From Adiantum capillus-veneris (Eukaryota; Streptophyta; Polypodiopsida; Polypodiales; Pteridaceae), in contig CM043943.1 in assembly GCA_014529385.2 (NCBI GenBank), forward strand, positions 105,870,355-105,934,354: a stretch of 64,000 nucleotides of DNA. The letters are read 5' to 3'. Of the stretch, positions 31,293 to 42,273 are shown in pieces (positions within the stretch are counted from its first letter, which is position 1; every line of letters begins with the position of its first letter). The notes beneath the pieces are model-generated. The model worked only from the letters and a program-made list of their open reading frames with translations. It did no database searches and was not told where the DNA came from. A program made the position numbers and the translations under genes.

Positions 31293-32945
31293 CTAGCATA
31301 CCCAATCTTCCTTGCCTTTCTCAACAAACCCTTCTGGCTGCTGCATGTAAATTTCCACATCTAAATCACCATGCAAGAACGCTATCTTGACATCCATTTG
31401 GTGCAACACCAAATCTAATATGGCAACCAATGCAAGAAAGCATCTCAATGTAGTCATCTTGACCACCGGAGAGAAGACTTCATCAAAGTCAATGCCTTGT
31501 TCTTGCTTAAAGCCCTTGGCAACAAGCCTTGCTTTGTACTTTGGCTGACTATCATGAGCGGTGATCTTATACCTGTAAACCCATTTACAGGGTAGAGCCT
31601 TTTTGCCCCGTGGTAATTTAACTAGCTTCCATGTCTGGTTTTTATGCAGAGCTGTCATCTCTGACTGCATGGCCAATTGCCAATTCTCGGAGTCCTTCAT
31701 TTGCACTGCTTCCTTGTAACATGAAGGCTCATTGCAATCAATCAACATGACATAATTCATAGATGGAACAAACCTATCAGGAGGTCGCGTGACACGTCCA
31801 GATCTACGCACAATAGGTGGCTCAGGCTCAGCCACAACCTGTGGTTCCACTCTATCCTGTCCTTGCTCCTCTTGAGCCCTGACATTTTGTCTTGCACGTG
31901 CAGGTCCATCTTCTTGGAAGACAACTCTTCTAATCTCCACAACCCTCTCTGGTTTAGAATGATATTTGGATTCATTAAAGTGAACATCATTGCTGCGGAC
32001 AACCTTTCTGGATTCGGGATCCCAAAGTCTGTACCCCATCTCACCAGAATTACCATAGCCTAGAAAGATGCACTTTCTACTCTTTGGCTCAAGTTTGTTC
32101 CTAAATTCCTTTGGAGCGTGAGTATATGCCTCACAGCCAAAGACTCTGAGATGCTTGTATGAGGGCATTTTGCCTGACCATACCATCTCTGGCACTGAAT
32201 CCTTCTGCAAAACCTTGCTAGGAGATCTATTTACAAGATGAACAGCTGTTGATACAGCTTCAGCCCAAAACCCATTTGGCAGCTGTGCATTAGACAACAT
32301 ACTTCTGACCTTCTCTTGTATGGTCCTATTCATCCTCTCAGCAACACCATTTTTAGGAGGATTGTAAGGAGCAGTAAGTTCACGTTTTATACCTTTTGAC
32401 TTACAAAAGTCCTGAAAGGCCTTTGAAACATACTCTCCACCATTGTCAGTGCGTAAGCATTTAAGCTTCTTGCCACTCTGATTCTCCACAAGTGTCACAA
32501 ACGTTTTGAAAACACTAAACGCTTCATCCTTGTGCTTGAGAAAGTAAACCCATACTTTCCTCGAGTAATCATCTATAAATGTTATAAAGTAAGAAGCTCC
32601 CCCTAGAGATAGGTTAGGCATAGGTCCACACAAATCACTGTGAACAAGTGCCAACTGTGTATCTCTTCTACTGCTTCTATGCTTATGTGGCTGCTGTGTT
32701 TGCTTACCATAGAGACAATGTTCACAGAATTCAAAATCATTTGATACATAAATCATGTAAAGTCCTCCAGACTTTACTCCATGTGCTACTGTCATAGAAC
32801 CCTTGGATATCTTCCACATGTTCTGTCCAAAAGTGGTGACGTAGCCAGCATCATCAAGTAAACCTCTGCTGATCAAGCTCTTTGTAATTGCTGGAACATG
32901 TCTCACATTCTTCAGCGTGAAAGAAGAGCCATTCTGAAACTTCAA
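31293..32945 (-). pseudogene. Integrase-RT ORF of H1
   Basis: 550 codons open. Integrase: second zinc-finger half C-E-H-C, H-S-D-L-C-G-P, R-T-D-N-G-G-E-Y and K-N-G-V-A-E-R-M-N-R give a complete D-D-E set; C-terminal V-F-G-C-E-A-Y and F-L-G-Y-G blocks follow. RT N-terminus: L-P-R-G-K-K-A-L...[28 protein letters not shown]. An in-frame 132-bp deletion removed 44 residues including the H-x3-H of the HHCC zinc finger. Stops at both ends are CAG to TAG changes relative to H2. Confidence 0.9.
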
Positions 32946-32978
32946 TTGAACATCTCCAACACCTAAGATCTCACATGT

Positions 32979-33341
32979 CTACCCATTGCCTAGCCGAACA
33001 TGATCTTTAGTGGTCACATAAGAGGTAAACCACTCCTTGTTTGGAGACACATGAAGTGATGCCCCTGAGTCTATAATCCAGTCACTCAGTGCATTTCCAT
33101 CAGATGCTGTAAGAAGAGCTGAGTCCATTGTATTCTTCAAGAAGTAGATGTCTCCTGACACTAAACTGTCATCCTCTGCAACAGTGTTTGTCACATTTAT
33201 TTCTTGAATCTTCACTGAGGACTTGTTCTTCTCACCATGGTCTTTAGCTTTCTCTTTGCCTTTTTCTGCTTTCCATTCTCTGCAGTCTCTTTTCATGTGA
33301 CCCTTCTTGCCACAATGGTAGCATTCTATGTCACTCTTGCC
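32979..33341 (-). pseudogene. Zinc knuckle and protease of H1
   Basis: C-Y-H-C-G-K-K-G-H-M-K-R-D-C precedes a Lys/Glu-rich spacer and the intact protease site W-I-I-D-S-G-A-S-L-H. The upstream boundary is the in-frame TAA at 33342-33344; the downstream stop TAG at 32979-32981 is CAG in H2. Confidence 0.88.
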
Positions 33342-33995
33342 TTAAGCACTGCGGGACTTGCTACGAGACTGATTCCTCTTTCCACCTTTGTACTTTTCTT
33401 TGGTCCTTCCCCTGACAACTAAGGCTGTTCCTTTGCCTTTGTCCATTGTCTTTCTATTGGTTTCTTCAGTAAGCAGACTTCCTTCTACACCTGCTATGTT
33501 CAAACCATTTGGAGGTGCAGAATTACTCAAAGCTGTGCGAAAAGTGTCCCAACTTTTCGGCAATGTGATCAACAGGAACATATCTCTAACAGGTTCATCA
33601 AACTTGACACCTTGAGCTGACAACTGAGTATAGATTGTGTTGAATTCATTCAGATGATTGGACATAGGTGTCCCTTCTTTCATCTTCAAGTCAACAAGCT
33701 TCTTAAGCCAGTATACATGTGAAGTTGCACCCTGCTTCTCATAAAGATCACTCAGCTTTAACCATGCTTGATAAGCCGACATCTCGTCTGCTACATTGAA
33801 GTAAACGCTTTCTCCCAAAGTCGGCATAATGGTAGAAAGTGCCAATTCATCCATTTCGTTCCATTCATCTTCGTCCATATCTTCTGGTTTTATCCCCTTG
33901 AGCTTTATAGGTTTTATCTTCTTCTTCCACAATGGGAAATTGGTTCCATCCAGCTTCTTGATATTGTAAGGAGCAGTGTCCTGTGATCCAGCCAT
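33342..33995 (-). pseudogene. Gag of H1
   Basis: 217 codons: A-G-S-Q-D-T start, L-D-G-T-N-F-P-L-W-K-K, M-D-E-L-A-L-S-T-I, UBN2 region, basic tail, then TAA. The zinc knuckle follows immediately in the same frame, so this stop cuts gag before its nucleic-acid-binding domain. H2 has the same stop. Confidence 0.88.
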
Positions 33996-35081
33996 AGCTA
34001 CGCTTCACAGTGGTTTACTTTCCTGGAAAAAATTCGGCAGAGTTTCCCCTGTAAACTGACCTCTGAACCAATATCAACCTATCAAATGAACCAAGAAAGC
34101 TTCAAATTCTGCATAAATTTTGGCAGAGTCTCCTTTGTAAAATGGCTTTGGTGTACTCAAAAACAGACCAAAAAACAGCTCAAAAAACATTGTCTCTCTG
34201 ACACTGTAAGCTATGGGTAAACCTGTCCTGCACCTGTACTGTCTCTGACTATTCTGTCACTGTCCTGTAAGCATAGACTGCGACAATGCCTCAATGGTAG
34301 TTAAGCAAAGATGCAATCCCAACTGTCTAACTCACAGTCAATACATCCTAGCTGCCTATCTAAGGGTGCTCGAGGGATCGTTCCAAGACCTGTATCACCG
34401 AAAGGATCTCAACATTCGAGAATCCCCCAGCTCAATAAAACCTCACTCGACCCTCAACAAAGTCTGCAGTATATCTGACAGTACATAGACTTCCCACAAA
34501 GTCATACATCCACAAATTTCCCACTGTATGTTGTAACCGCTGCGCTGCGTGACTCACAGCCAGCAAACCCTCAACAGACATACATCATCTCTTACAATAC
34601 ATCCCATGTGGAAGTACCTGCAATGTCAGGATGAAATCTAGAATATCAAGCAGCAAACACAAGCTACATGATGAACTAGTGGATGTCGCCTACAGTTTGT
34701 GTGTAGATGTGCCCGTGTCGTATGTGACACGTCTCCAAGAACTGTGAGCCGTCCTTCGATGTGTAGACAACCACAAATCAACACTCTGGGAGTGTCGATA
34801 TCCTCAGCACCTGCAGTCGTAGGCCGAAAACCCCAAATTTGCAGAGTCGGATCTGCACCCGTCGAGACCACGTAGTTGAAAATGGCCTACGCAGACCTTT
34901 GTCGAAGCCGAACGGTGGCCGAGATGACCTCAGAATGAAATTCTGACAACACCATGGCCTTCGGGCTCTCCCACGAGATTTGGGGCCGTGTCTTCGCCTG
35001 TCGAATTTCACTCCAATCTCAACTAGTGACTCTACCTCCTGCAGTGCTACCCCGAGCCTTGATCTGAGCTCTGATACCAGT
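33996..35081 (-). other. Leader of H1
   Basis: 1.09 kb between PBS and gag, non-coding. Two AAATT-C/T-GGCAGAGT motifs occur at about 34030 and 34116. A GC- and CpG-rich portion lies next to the PBS (34780-35081). Confidence 0.75.
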
Positions 35082-35273
35082 TGAAGGAGTACGAGCGGAA
35101 GTGCGACGCGAGAGAGAGTGCGAGAAGGAGAGCGCGACGATATGGTGAACTCGCTCTACTGTAATGTGTAGAGCATAGTGAGTTCTTATTAGGTTTTAAC
35201 AAAAGAATATGTGTACATACCTGGCGGCCCGCCCACTTACCTGGGCGACCACATTGGGCTTTATACCCCAACA
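35082..35273 (-). repeat. 5' LTR of H1
   Basis: 192 bp, intact ends (TGTTGGGG...CCTTCA on the minus strand). Confidence 0.93.
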
Positions 35274-36240
35274 CCTTCAGCTTGTGCAGCAACTACAAAA
35301 GTTGATAGTGCGGTGTGGCACTATCGGCTTGGGTATATGAGTGCCAAAGGAATGCAAATCCTTCAAACAAAGAAGCTTCTACCAGGTTTGAAAGAAGTGG
35401 ACTTACACTTCTGTGAAGATTGTGTTTATGGTAAACAAAAGAGGGTAAAATTTCAAAATTCAGGAAATGAAAGAAAAAATAAAAAACTTGAGTTGGTTCA
35501 TTTTGATGTTTGGGGTCCTGCAAGTACACCATCACTTGGTGGCTCATTGTACTATGTAACATTCATAGACGATGCGACTAGAAAAACATGGGTTTATGTC
35601 ATGAAGAATAAATTCGATGTATTTTCCATATTTCAAAGGTGGAAAGTTTTTGTGGAGAATGAAACAGGTACCAAGGTTAAATGCCTCAGATCCGACAATG
35701 GAGGTGAATATTGCAGCCAAGCTTTTGAAAGCTTTTGTGCTAGCAATGGCATTCAGAGACAAAGGACAACCCCAAGGACACCTCAACAAAATGGTATTTC
35801 AAAAAGGATGAACAGGAAAATCATGGAGCAAGCACGAAGCATGTGGCTACATGCAGGCCTACCGCTTGAGCTTTGGGCGGAAGCTGTAAGGACGTCTGTG
35901 TACTTACGTCTGTGTAAGTACGTCTGTGTACTTAATCAATCGGTCACCCTCAACTGCATTGGATGGGGGAGTTCCAGAAGAGGCATGGACATGTAAACTG
36001 GTGAATTATGCATTTCTCAAAGTGTTTGGGTGTGAGGCTTTCATGCACATAGATAGAAGCCTAAGATCAAAGCTAGATGCAAAGTCCAAAAAGTGTTTCT
36101 TCATTGGCTATGGAGAAGGTGACTTTGGGTATCGCCTATGGAATCCTGAAGGTGGTAAAATCTTAAGGAGTAGGGATGTAATTTTTAACGAACAAAATAT
36201 GTACAAAGATTACTTGGAAAGAAAACAAACAAAACAGGTG
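35274..36240 (+). pseudogene. Integrase of element G
   Basis: Continues the reading interrupted by H1. HHCC finger: H-Y-R-L-G-Y-M (second His replaced by Tyr), C-E-D-C. Catalytic Asp in H-F-D-V-W-G-P and R-S-D-N-G-G-E-Y. The third residue is changed: N-G-I-S-K-R-M-N-R where copia has E-R-M-N-R. At 35892-35933 a 14-bp unit is present three times, adding 28 bases and shifting the frame; V-F-G-C-E-A-F and F-I-G-Y-G continue in the ORF at 35926-36402. Confidence 0.87.
35892..35933 (+). repeat. 14-bp unit in triplicate inside G integrase
   Basis: ACGTCTGTGTACTT, then ACGTCTGTGTAAGT, then ACGTCTGTGTACTT. One copy is the expected coding sequence (R-T-S-V-Y-L); the other two add 28 bases and a frameshift. 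Confidence 0.85.
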
Positions 36241-36248
36241 ATGAGTAC

Positions 36249-37358
36249 ATGGAGCTTGAGGACGGTGAAGACTCAAGGACTGCAAACGGTGACAATGTGC
36301 AACAACGTCAACCAAATGAGGAGCCTCAACCTATTCCCCGAAGATCTACAAGAGCTAGTAGACCTCCAGAAAGGTTTGTGCCTTCCTTCAACCATCTCTT
36401 GATCTCAGATTCTGGAGAGCCAGAATCATACGAAGAAGCTATGCAACATGAATCCAAAGAAGAATGGACGAAGAGCATGCAACTGGAGATGGACTCACTA
36501 CATCGCAACCAAACATGGGATTTGGTTGAGTTGCCTAAAGGTAAGTGGGCACTTCAAAACAAATGGGTGTACAAGGTGAAGGAAGAAGAAGGTGGGAAGA
36601 AAAGGTACAAGTCTTGGCTTGTGGTAAAAGGTTTTTCTCAAAAGAAAGGTATTGACTTCAATGAAATATTTTCTCCTGTTGTAAAAATGAACTCAATTAG
36701 GATTGTCTTAAGCCTTGTGGCTGCTCATGATCTAAATCTCGAGCAAATGGATGTAAATACGGCATTCCCTCACGGTGACTTAGAGGAGGAAATATACATG
36801 CTTCAACCAAAGGGGTATGAAGTAAAAGGTAAGGAGAAAATGGTTTGCAGATTAAAGAAGAGCTTGTATGGTTTAAAGCAAGCATCAAGACAATGGTACT
36901 TGAAGTTTGATCGATGGATGTTGGATCATGGATTCACAAGATGCAACTCGGATCACTGCGTCTACACGAAGAATTTGGGAGATGGGAAATTCATCATCCT
37001 AATGTTGTATGTTGATGACATGTTGATTGCAAGTGCTAACATGCAGGACATCAAAGACCTAAAAGAGGAGCTGTCTAAATCTTTTTCAATGAAAGATTTA
37101 GGTGCTGCAAAGAGGATACTTGGTATGAAAATATCAAGGGACAGGACGAAGAAGACAATAATGCTATCTCAAGAAGATTACATCAAGAAGGTACTAGAAA
37201 GGTTTGCAATGCAAAATGCAAAACCAATTTCTACACCTTTGGCTGGTCACTTTAAACTAACAAAGGATATATGTCCAAAGACACAAGAGGAGATAGCCTA
37301 TATGTCTAAAGTTCCATATGCTGCAGCGGTAGGTTCTCTAATGTATGCTATGGTCTAG
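36249..37358 (+). pseudogene. Reverse transcriptase of element G
   Basis: 369 codons open. P-P-E-R-F-V-P-S-F-N linker, W-V-Y-K-V-K, V-K-G-F-S-Q-K-K-G-I-D-F-N-E-I-F-S-P-V-V-K-M, Q-M-D-V-N-T-A-F-P-H-G-D-L, S-L-Y-G-L-K-Q-A, catalytic L-Y-V-D-D-M-L-I-A, connection up to G-S-L-M-Y-A-M-V. A single TAG at 37356-37358 separates it from R-P-D-I and the RNase H in the same frame. The RT core is complete by motif, the best preserved in the window. Confidence 0.9.
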
Positions 37359-37970
37359 ACAAGGCCAGACATTGCACATGTAGTGGGAGTTGTGAGTAGG
37401 TTCATGGACAACCCAGGTAAAGAGCATTGGCAAGCTGTGAAGTGGATACTTAGGTATCTAAAAGGGAAAACAACAAATGCTTTGTATTTTGGAGGAACTA
37501 ATATTTTTCTAGAAGGGTATGCTGATGAAGATATGGCAGGTGACAAATATACTCGAAGGAGCACTACTGGCTATGTGTTCACGGTTGGAGGCACATCAGT
37601 AAGCTGGGCTTCAAAGCTGCAGAAAGTGGTTTCACTTTCTACCACAGAAGTAGAGTATGTAGCAATGACGGAGGCAAGCAAAGAAATTATGTGGCTTCAC
37701 AGATTCTTAGAAGAGCTTGGATTCAAACAAGAAAATTGTGTCTTGTCCAGTGATAGCCAAAGCGCTATCCATCTTGCAAAGAACTCAGCCTTTCATTCAA
37801 GGACAAAGCACATTGAGGTGAGATATCACTTCATACGCACTCTTTTGGAAGAGGGACAGCTAAAGCTAGGAAAGGTGCATACAAGTGAAAATCCTGCAGA
37901 CATGTTTACAAAGGTGGTCAACAAGGAGAAGTTGAGCTTTTGCTCATCTTCAATCGGCATTCAAGGATAA
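37359..37970 (+). pseudogene. RNase H of element G
   Basis: T-R-P-D-I-A-H-V-V-G...; catalytic region G-Y-A-D-E-D-M-A-G-D, S-T-T-G-Y-V-F, S-T-T-E-V-E-Y-V-A, D-S-Q-S-A-I-H-L-A-K-N and T-K-H-I-E-V-R-Y-H-F-I-R; ends D-M-F-T-K-V-V...G-I-Q-G. In frame with the RT apart from the stop at 37356. Confidence 0.9.
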
Positions 37971-38032
37971 GAAGCCAGGATGGAAAGCAGTCTCACAGGT
38001 TTGGTTTGGAGATCAGTCTCCAAGTGGGAGAT

Positions 38033-38041
38033 TGTTAAGTA
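38033..38041 (+). repeat. First 9 bases of the 3' LTR of G
   Basis: TGTTAAGTA following the PPT CCAAGTGGGAGAT; interrupted at once by H2, whose TSD aagta is its last five bases. Confidence 0.88.
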
Positions 38042-38233
38042 TGAAGGAGTACGAGCGGAAGTGTGATGCGAGAGAGAGTGCGAGAAGAAGAGCACGACGA
38101 TATGGTAAACTCGCTCTACTGTAATGTGTAGAGCATAGTGAGTTCTTATTAGGTTTTTACAAAAGAATATGTGTACATACCTGGCGGCCCGCCCACTTAC
38201 CTGGGCAACCACATTGTGCTTTATACCCCAACA
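38042..38233 (-). repeat. 3' LTR of H2
   Basis: 192 bp, bounded by TSD and PPT. Confidence 0.93.
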
Positions 38234-38322
38234 ACCTCCCACTTAAAGTCCAATGTGGTACTTTAAGTGTGAGAGAAGCTACTATACAAGCTAATATACA
38301 AGAGATGTAGAGAAGTGATGTA

Positions 38323-39438
38323 CTACCCTACACCTAACTGCTTGCGAAAATGCGCAAAGCTCTCTGAGGGAAGTCCTTTTGTAAGTAGATCAGCAGGATT
38401 TTCTGTGGTGTGAACTTTGACAAGCTGAAGTTGCGTATCCTCGAGCATTTCCCTGATGAAATGATACTTCACATCCACATGCTTTGTCTTTGAGTGATAA
38501 ACTGGATTGCGAGCCGATTGTATAGCACTTTGACTATCACAATATAACACAGGCATCTCTTCTTTGATTCCCAAATCTGTTACTAGTCGATTAAGCCAAA
38601 TTGATTCTTTGCATGCCTCTAATGCTGCAACATATTCAGCCTCTGTAGTAGACTGAGTAACACAATCTTGTAATCTAGAACGCCATGATACTGCTCCACC
38701 AGCCAATGTAAAGACATACCCTGACGTAGACCTTCGGTTGTCTAAGTCACCTGCATAATCTGAGTCTGTAAAACCCTTTACACTTAGCTCCTGACTCCCA
38801 TAGCATATACGCATACTCTTTGTAGCTTTCAGGTATCTCAATATTCCTTTCATTGCCTCCCAATGTTTCTTGCCTGGGTTTGACATGTATCGACTTACTA
38901 CTCCCACTGCAAATGCAATGTTTGGGCGAGTAGCAATCATTGCATACATCAAACTACCCACTGCAGACGCATATGGAATCTTATCCATTTCAGCCTGTTC
39001 TTCCTCAGACACAGGACAATCTTGTTTGCTAAGTTTCACATATGGTGGCAATGGAACACTCAGTGCCTTTCCCTCCTCCATATTGAAACGTTGCAAAACC
39101 TTGTCAATATACTCTGTTTGAGATAACCAAATCAACTTCTTTGATCTGTCTCTCTCAATGCGCATACCAAGTATATGACTTGCCTCACCCATGTCTTTCA
39201 TGTCAAACGATTTTGCCATCTTTGACTTCAAAGCTGAAATTTCTTCCAAGTGCTTGCCAGCAATCAACATGTCATCCACATACAAAATAAGGATCAGCCA
39301 ACTGCCATTCTTAGCCTTCTTTGTATATAGACAGTGATCGAACTCACTACGTTTGTAGCCTTGAGAAAGCATAAACTTGTGGAATTTATGGTACCAAGCC
39401 CTCGGTGATTGTTTTAAGCCATAAAGACTCTTTAACAA
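38323..39438 (-). pseudogene. RT C-terminus and RNase H of H2
   Basis: 371 codons: S-L-Y-G-L-K-Q-S-P-R-A-W, catalytic L-Y-V-D-D-M-L-I-A, thumb/connection, then full RNase H (D-S-D-Y-A-G-D, T-E-A-E-Y-V-A, T-K-H-V-D-V-K-Y-H-F) to L-G-V-G. Upstream it is continuous with Q-L before the methionine back to the stop at 39484-39486. Confidence 0.92.
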
Positions 39439-39585
39439 CTGGCATACCCAATCTTCCTTGCCTTTCTCAACAAACCCTTCTAGCTACTGCATGTAAATTT
39501 CCACATCTAAATCACCATGCAAGAAAGCTGTCTTGACATCCATTTGGTGCAACACCAAATCTAATATGGCAACCAATGCAAGAAA

Positions 39586-40428
39586 TCATCTCAATGTAGT
39601 CATTTTGACCACCGGAGAGAAGACTTCATCAAAGTCAATGCCTTGTTCTTGCTTAAAGCCCTTGGCAACAAGCCTTGCTTTGTACTTTGGCTGACTATCA
39701 TGAGCGGTGATCTTATATGTGTAAACCCATTTACAGGGTAGAGCCTTTTTGCCCCGTGGTAATTTAACTAGCTTCCATGTCTGGTTTTTATGCAGAGCTG
39801 TCATCTCTGACTGCATGGCCAATTGCCAATTCCCGGAGTCCTTCATTTGCACTGCTTCCTTGTAACATGAAGGCTCATTGCAATCAGTCAACATGACATA
39901 GTTCATAGATGGAACAAACCTATCAGGAGGTCGCGTGACACGTCCAGATCCACGCACAATAGGTGGCTCAGGCTCAGCCACAACCTGTGGTTCCATTCTA
40001 TCCTGTCCTTGCTCCTCTTGAGCCCTGACATTTTGTCTTGCACGTGCAGGTCCATCTTCTTGGAAGACAACTCTTCTAATCTCCTCAACCCTCTCTGGTT
40101 TAGAATGATATTTGGATTCATTAAAGTGAACATCATTGCTGCGGACAACCTTTCTGGATTCGGGATCCCAAAGTCTGTACCCCATCTCACCAGAATTACC
40201 ATAGCCTAGAAAGATGCACTTTCTACTCTTTGGCTCAAGTTTGTTCCTAAATTCCTTTGGAAGGTGAGTATATGCCTCACAGCCAAAGACTCTGAGATGC
40301 TTGTATGAGGGCATTTTGCCTGACCATACCATCTCTGGCACTGAATCCTTCTGCAAAACCTTGCTAGGAGATCTATTTACAAGATGAACAGCTGTTGATA
40401 CAGCTTCATCCCAAAACCCATTAGGCAG
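39586..40428 (-). pseudogene. Integrase C-terminus and RT N-terminus of H2
   Basis: [12 protein letters not shown]...V-F-G-C-E-A-Y, the [12 protein letters not shown] linker and the RT start to V-K-M-T-T-L-R. It ends at TGA (TGC in H1), with a further CAG to TAG change at 39484-39486. Confidence 0.88.
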
Positions 40429-41211
40429 CTATGCATTAGACAACATACTTCTGAACTTCTCTTGTATGGTCCTATTCATCCTCTCAGCAACACCATTTTG
40501 AGGAGGATTGTAAGGAGCAGTAAGTGTACATTTTATACCTTTTGACTCACAAAAGTCCTGAAAGGCCTTTGAAACATACTCTCCATCATTGTCAGTGCGT
40601 AAGCATTTTAGCTTCTTGCCACTCTGATTCTCCACAAGTGTCACAAACGTTTTGAAAGCACTAAACGCTTCATCCTTGTGCTTGAGAATGTAAACCCATA
40701 CTTTCCTCGAGTAATCATCTATAAATGTCATAAAGTAAGAAGCTCCCCCTAGAGATAGGTTAGGCATAGGTCCACACAAATCACTATGAACAAGTGCCAA
40801 CTGTGTATCTCTTCTACTGCTTCTATGCTTATGTGGCTGCTGTGTTTGCTTACCATACAGACAATGTTCACAGAATTCAAAATCATTAAATGAAAAGCCA
40901 GGCAAATAACCAGAATGAGACAAGATTTCCATTCCCTTCTTGGACATATGTCCTAACCGGCTATGCCACAAAGAAACGTTCGGCTGCTCGGTTACATTGA
41001 TTACATTTTTAGAGACATTTGATACATAAATCATGTAAAGTCCTCCAGACTTTACTCCATGTGCTACTGTCATAGAACCCTTGGATATCTTCCACATGTT
41101 CTGTCCAAAAGTGGTGACGTAGCCAGCATCATCAAGTAAACCTGTGCTGATCAAGCTCTTTGTAATTGCTGGAACATGTCTCACATTCTTCAGCGTGAAA
41201 GAAGAGCCATT
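40429..41211 (-). pseudogene. Pre-integrase and integrase core of H2
   Basis: Retains the 44 residues missing from H1, including L-W-H-S-R-L-G-H-M and, further on, C-E-H-C (HHCC finger). H-S-D-L-C-G-P, R-T-D-N-D-G-E and N-G-V-A-E-R-M-N-R give the D-D-E set. It ends at TAG 40429-40431 where H1 has CAG. Confidence 0.88.
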
Positions 41212-41619
41212 CTAAAACTTCAATTGAACATCTGCAACACCTAAGATCCTACATGTCTGCCCATTGCCTAGCCGAACATGATCTTTAGTGGTCACATAAG
41301 AGGTAAACCACTCCTTGTTTGGAGACACATGAAGTGATGCCCCTGAGTCTATAATCCAGTCACTCAGTGCATTTCCATCAGATGCTGTAAGAAGAGCTGA
41401 GTCCATTGTATTCTTCAAGAAGTAGATGTCTCCTGACACTAGACTGTCATCCTCTGCAACAATGTTTGTCACATTTATTTCTTGAATCTTCACTGAGGAC
41501 TTGTTCTTCTCACCATGGTCTTCAGCTTTCTCTTTGCCTTTTTCTGCTTTCCATTCTCTGCAGTCTCTTTTCATGTGACCCTTCTTGCCACAATGGTAGC
41601 ATTCTATGTCACTCTTGCC
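41212..41619 (-). pseudogene. Zinc knuckle and protease of H2
   Basis: C-x2-C-x4-H-x4-C knuckle, Lys-rich spacer, W-I-I-D-S-G-A-S-L-H protease site; ends at TAG 41212-41214 (CAG in H1). Confidence 0.88.
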
Positions 41620-42273
41620 TTAAGCACTGCGGGACTTGCTACGAGACTGATTCCTCTTTCCACCTTTGTACTTTTCTTTGGTCCTTCCCCTGACAACTAA
41701 GGTTGTTTCTTTGCCTTTGTCCATTGTCTTTCTATTGGTTTCTTCAGTAAGCAGACTTCCTTCTACACCTGTTATGTTCAAACCATTTGGAGGTGCATAA
41801 TTACTCAAAGCTGTGCGAAAAGTGTCCCAACTTTCCGGCAATGTGATCACCAGGAACATATCTCTAACAGGTTCATCAAACTTGACACCTTGAGCTGACA
41901 ACTGACTATAGATTGTGTTGAATTCATTCAGATGATTGGACATAGGTGTCCCTTCTTTCATCTTCAAGTCAACAAGCTTCTTAAGCCAGTATACATGTGA
42001 AGTTGCACCCTGCTTCTCATAAAGATCACTCAGCTTTAACCATGCTTGATAAGCCGACATCTCGTCTGCTACATTGAAGTAAACGCTTTCTCCCAAAGTC
42101 GGCATAATGGTAGAAAGTGCCAATTCATCCATTTCGTTCCATTCATCTTCGTCCATATCTTCTGGTTTTATCCCCTTGAGCTTTATAGGTTTTATCTGCT
42201 TCTTCCACAATGGGAAATTGGTTCCATCCAGCTTCTTGATATTGTAAGGAGCAGTGTCCTGTGATCCAGCCAT
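41620..42273 (-). pseudogene. Gag of H2
   Basis: 217 codons, nearly identical to H1 gag, with the same TAA (41620-41622) before the zinc knuckle. Confidence 0.88.

Larger units (their letters stand above)
30096..35273 (-). mobile_element. Copia element H1, nested in G
   Basis: 192-bp LTRs at 30096-30287 and 35082-35273 differ at 7 positions by my count. TSD ccttc at 30091-30095 and 35274-35278. PBS (plus GCTCTGATACCAGT) ends at 35081; PPT AAGTGGGAGGT abuts the 3' LTR. Order on the minus strand: leader, gag, stop, knuckle/protease, integrase-RT, RT end/RNase H. Relative to H2 it lacks 132 bp in the pre-integrase region and 200 bp after the RT catalytic box. Confidence 0.95.
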
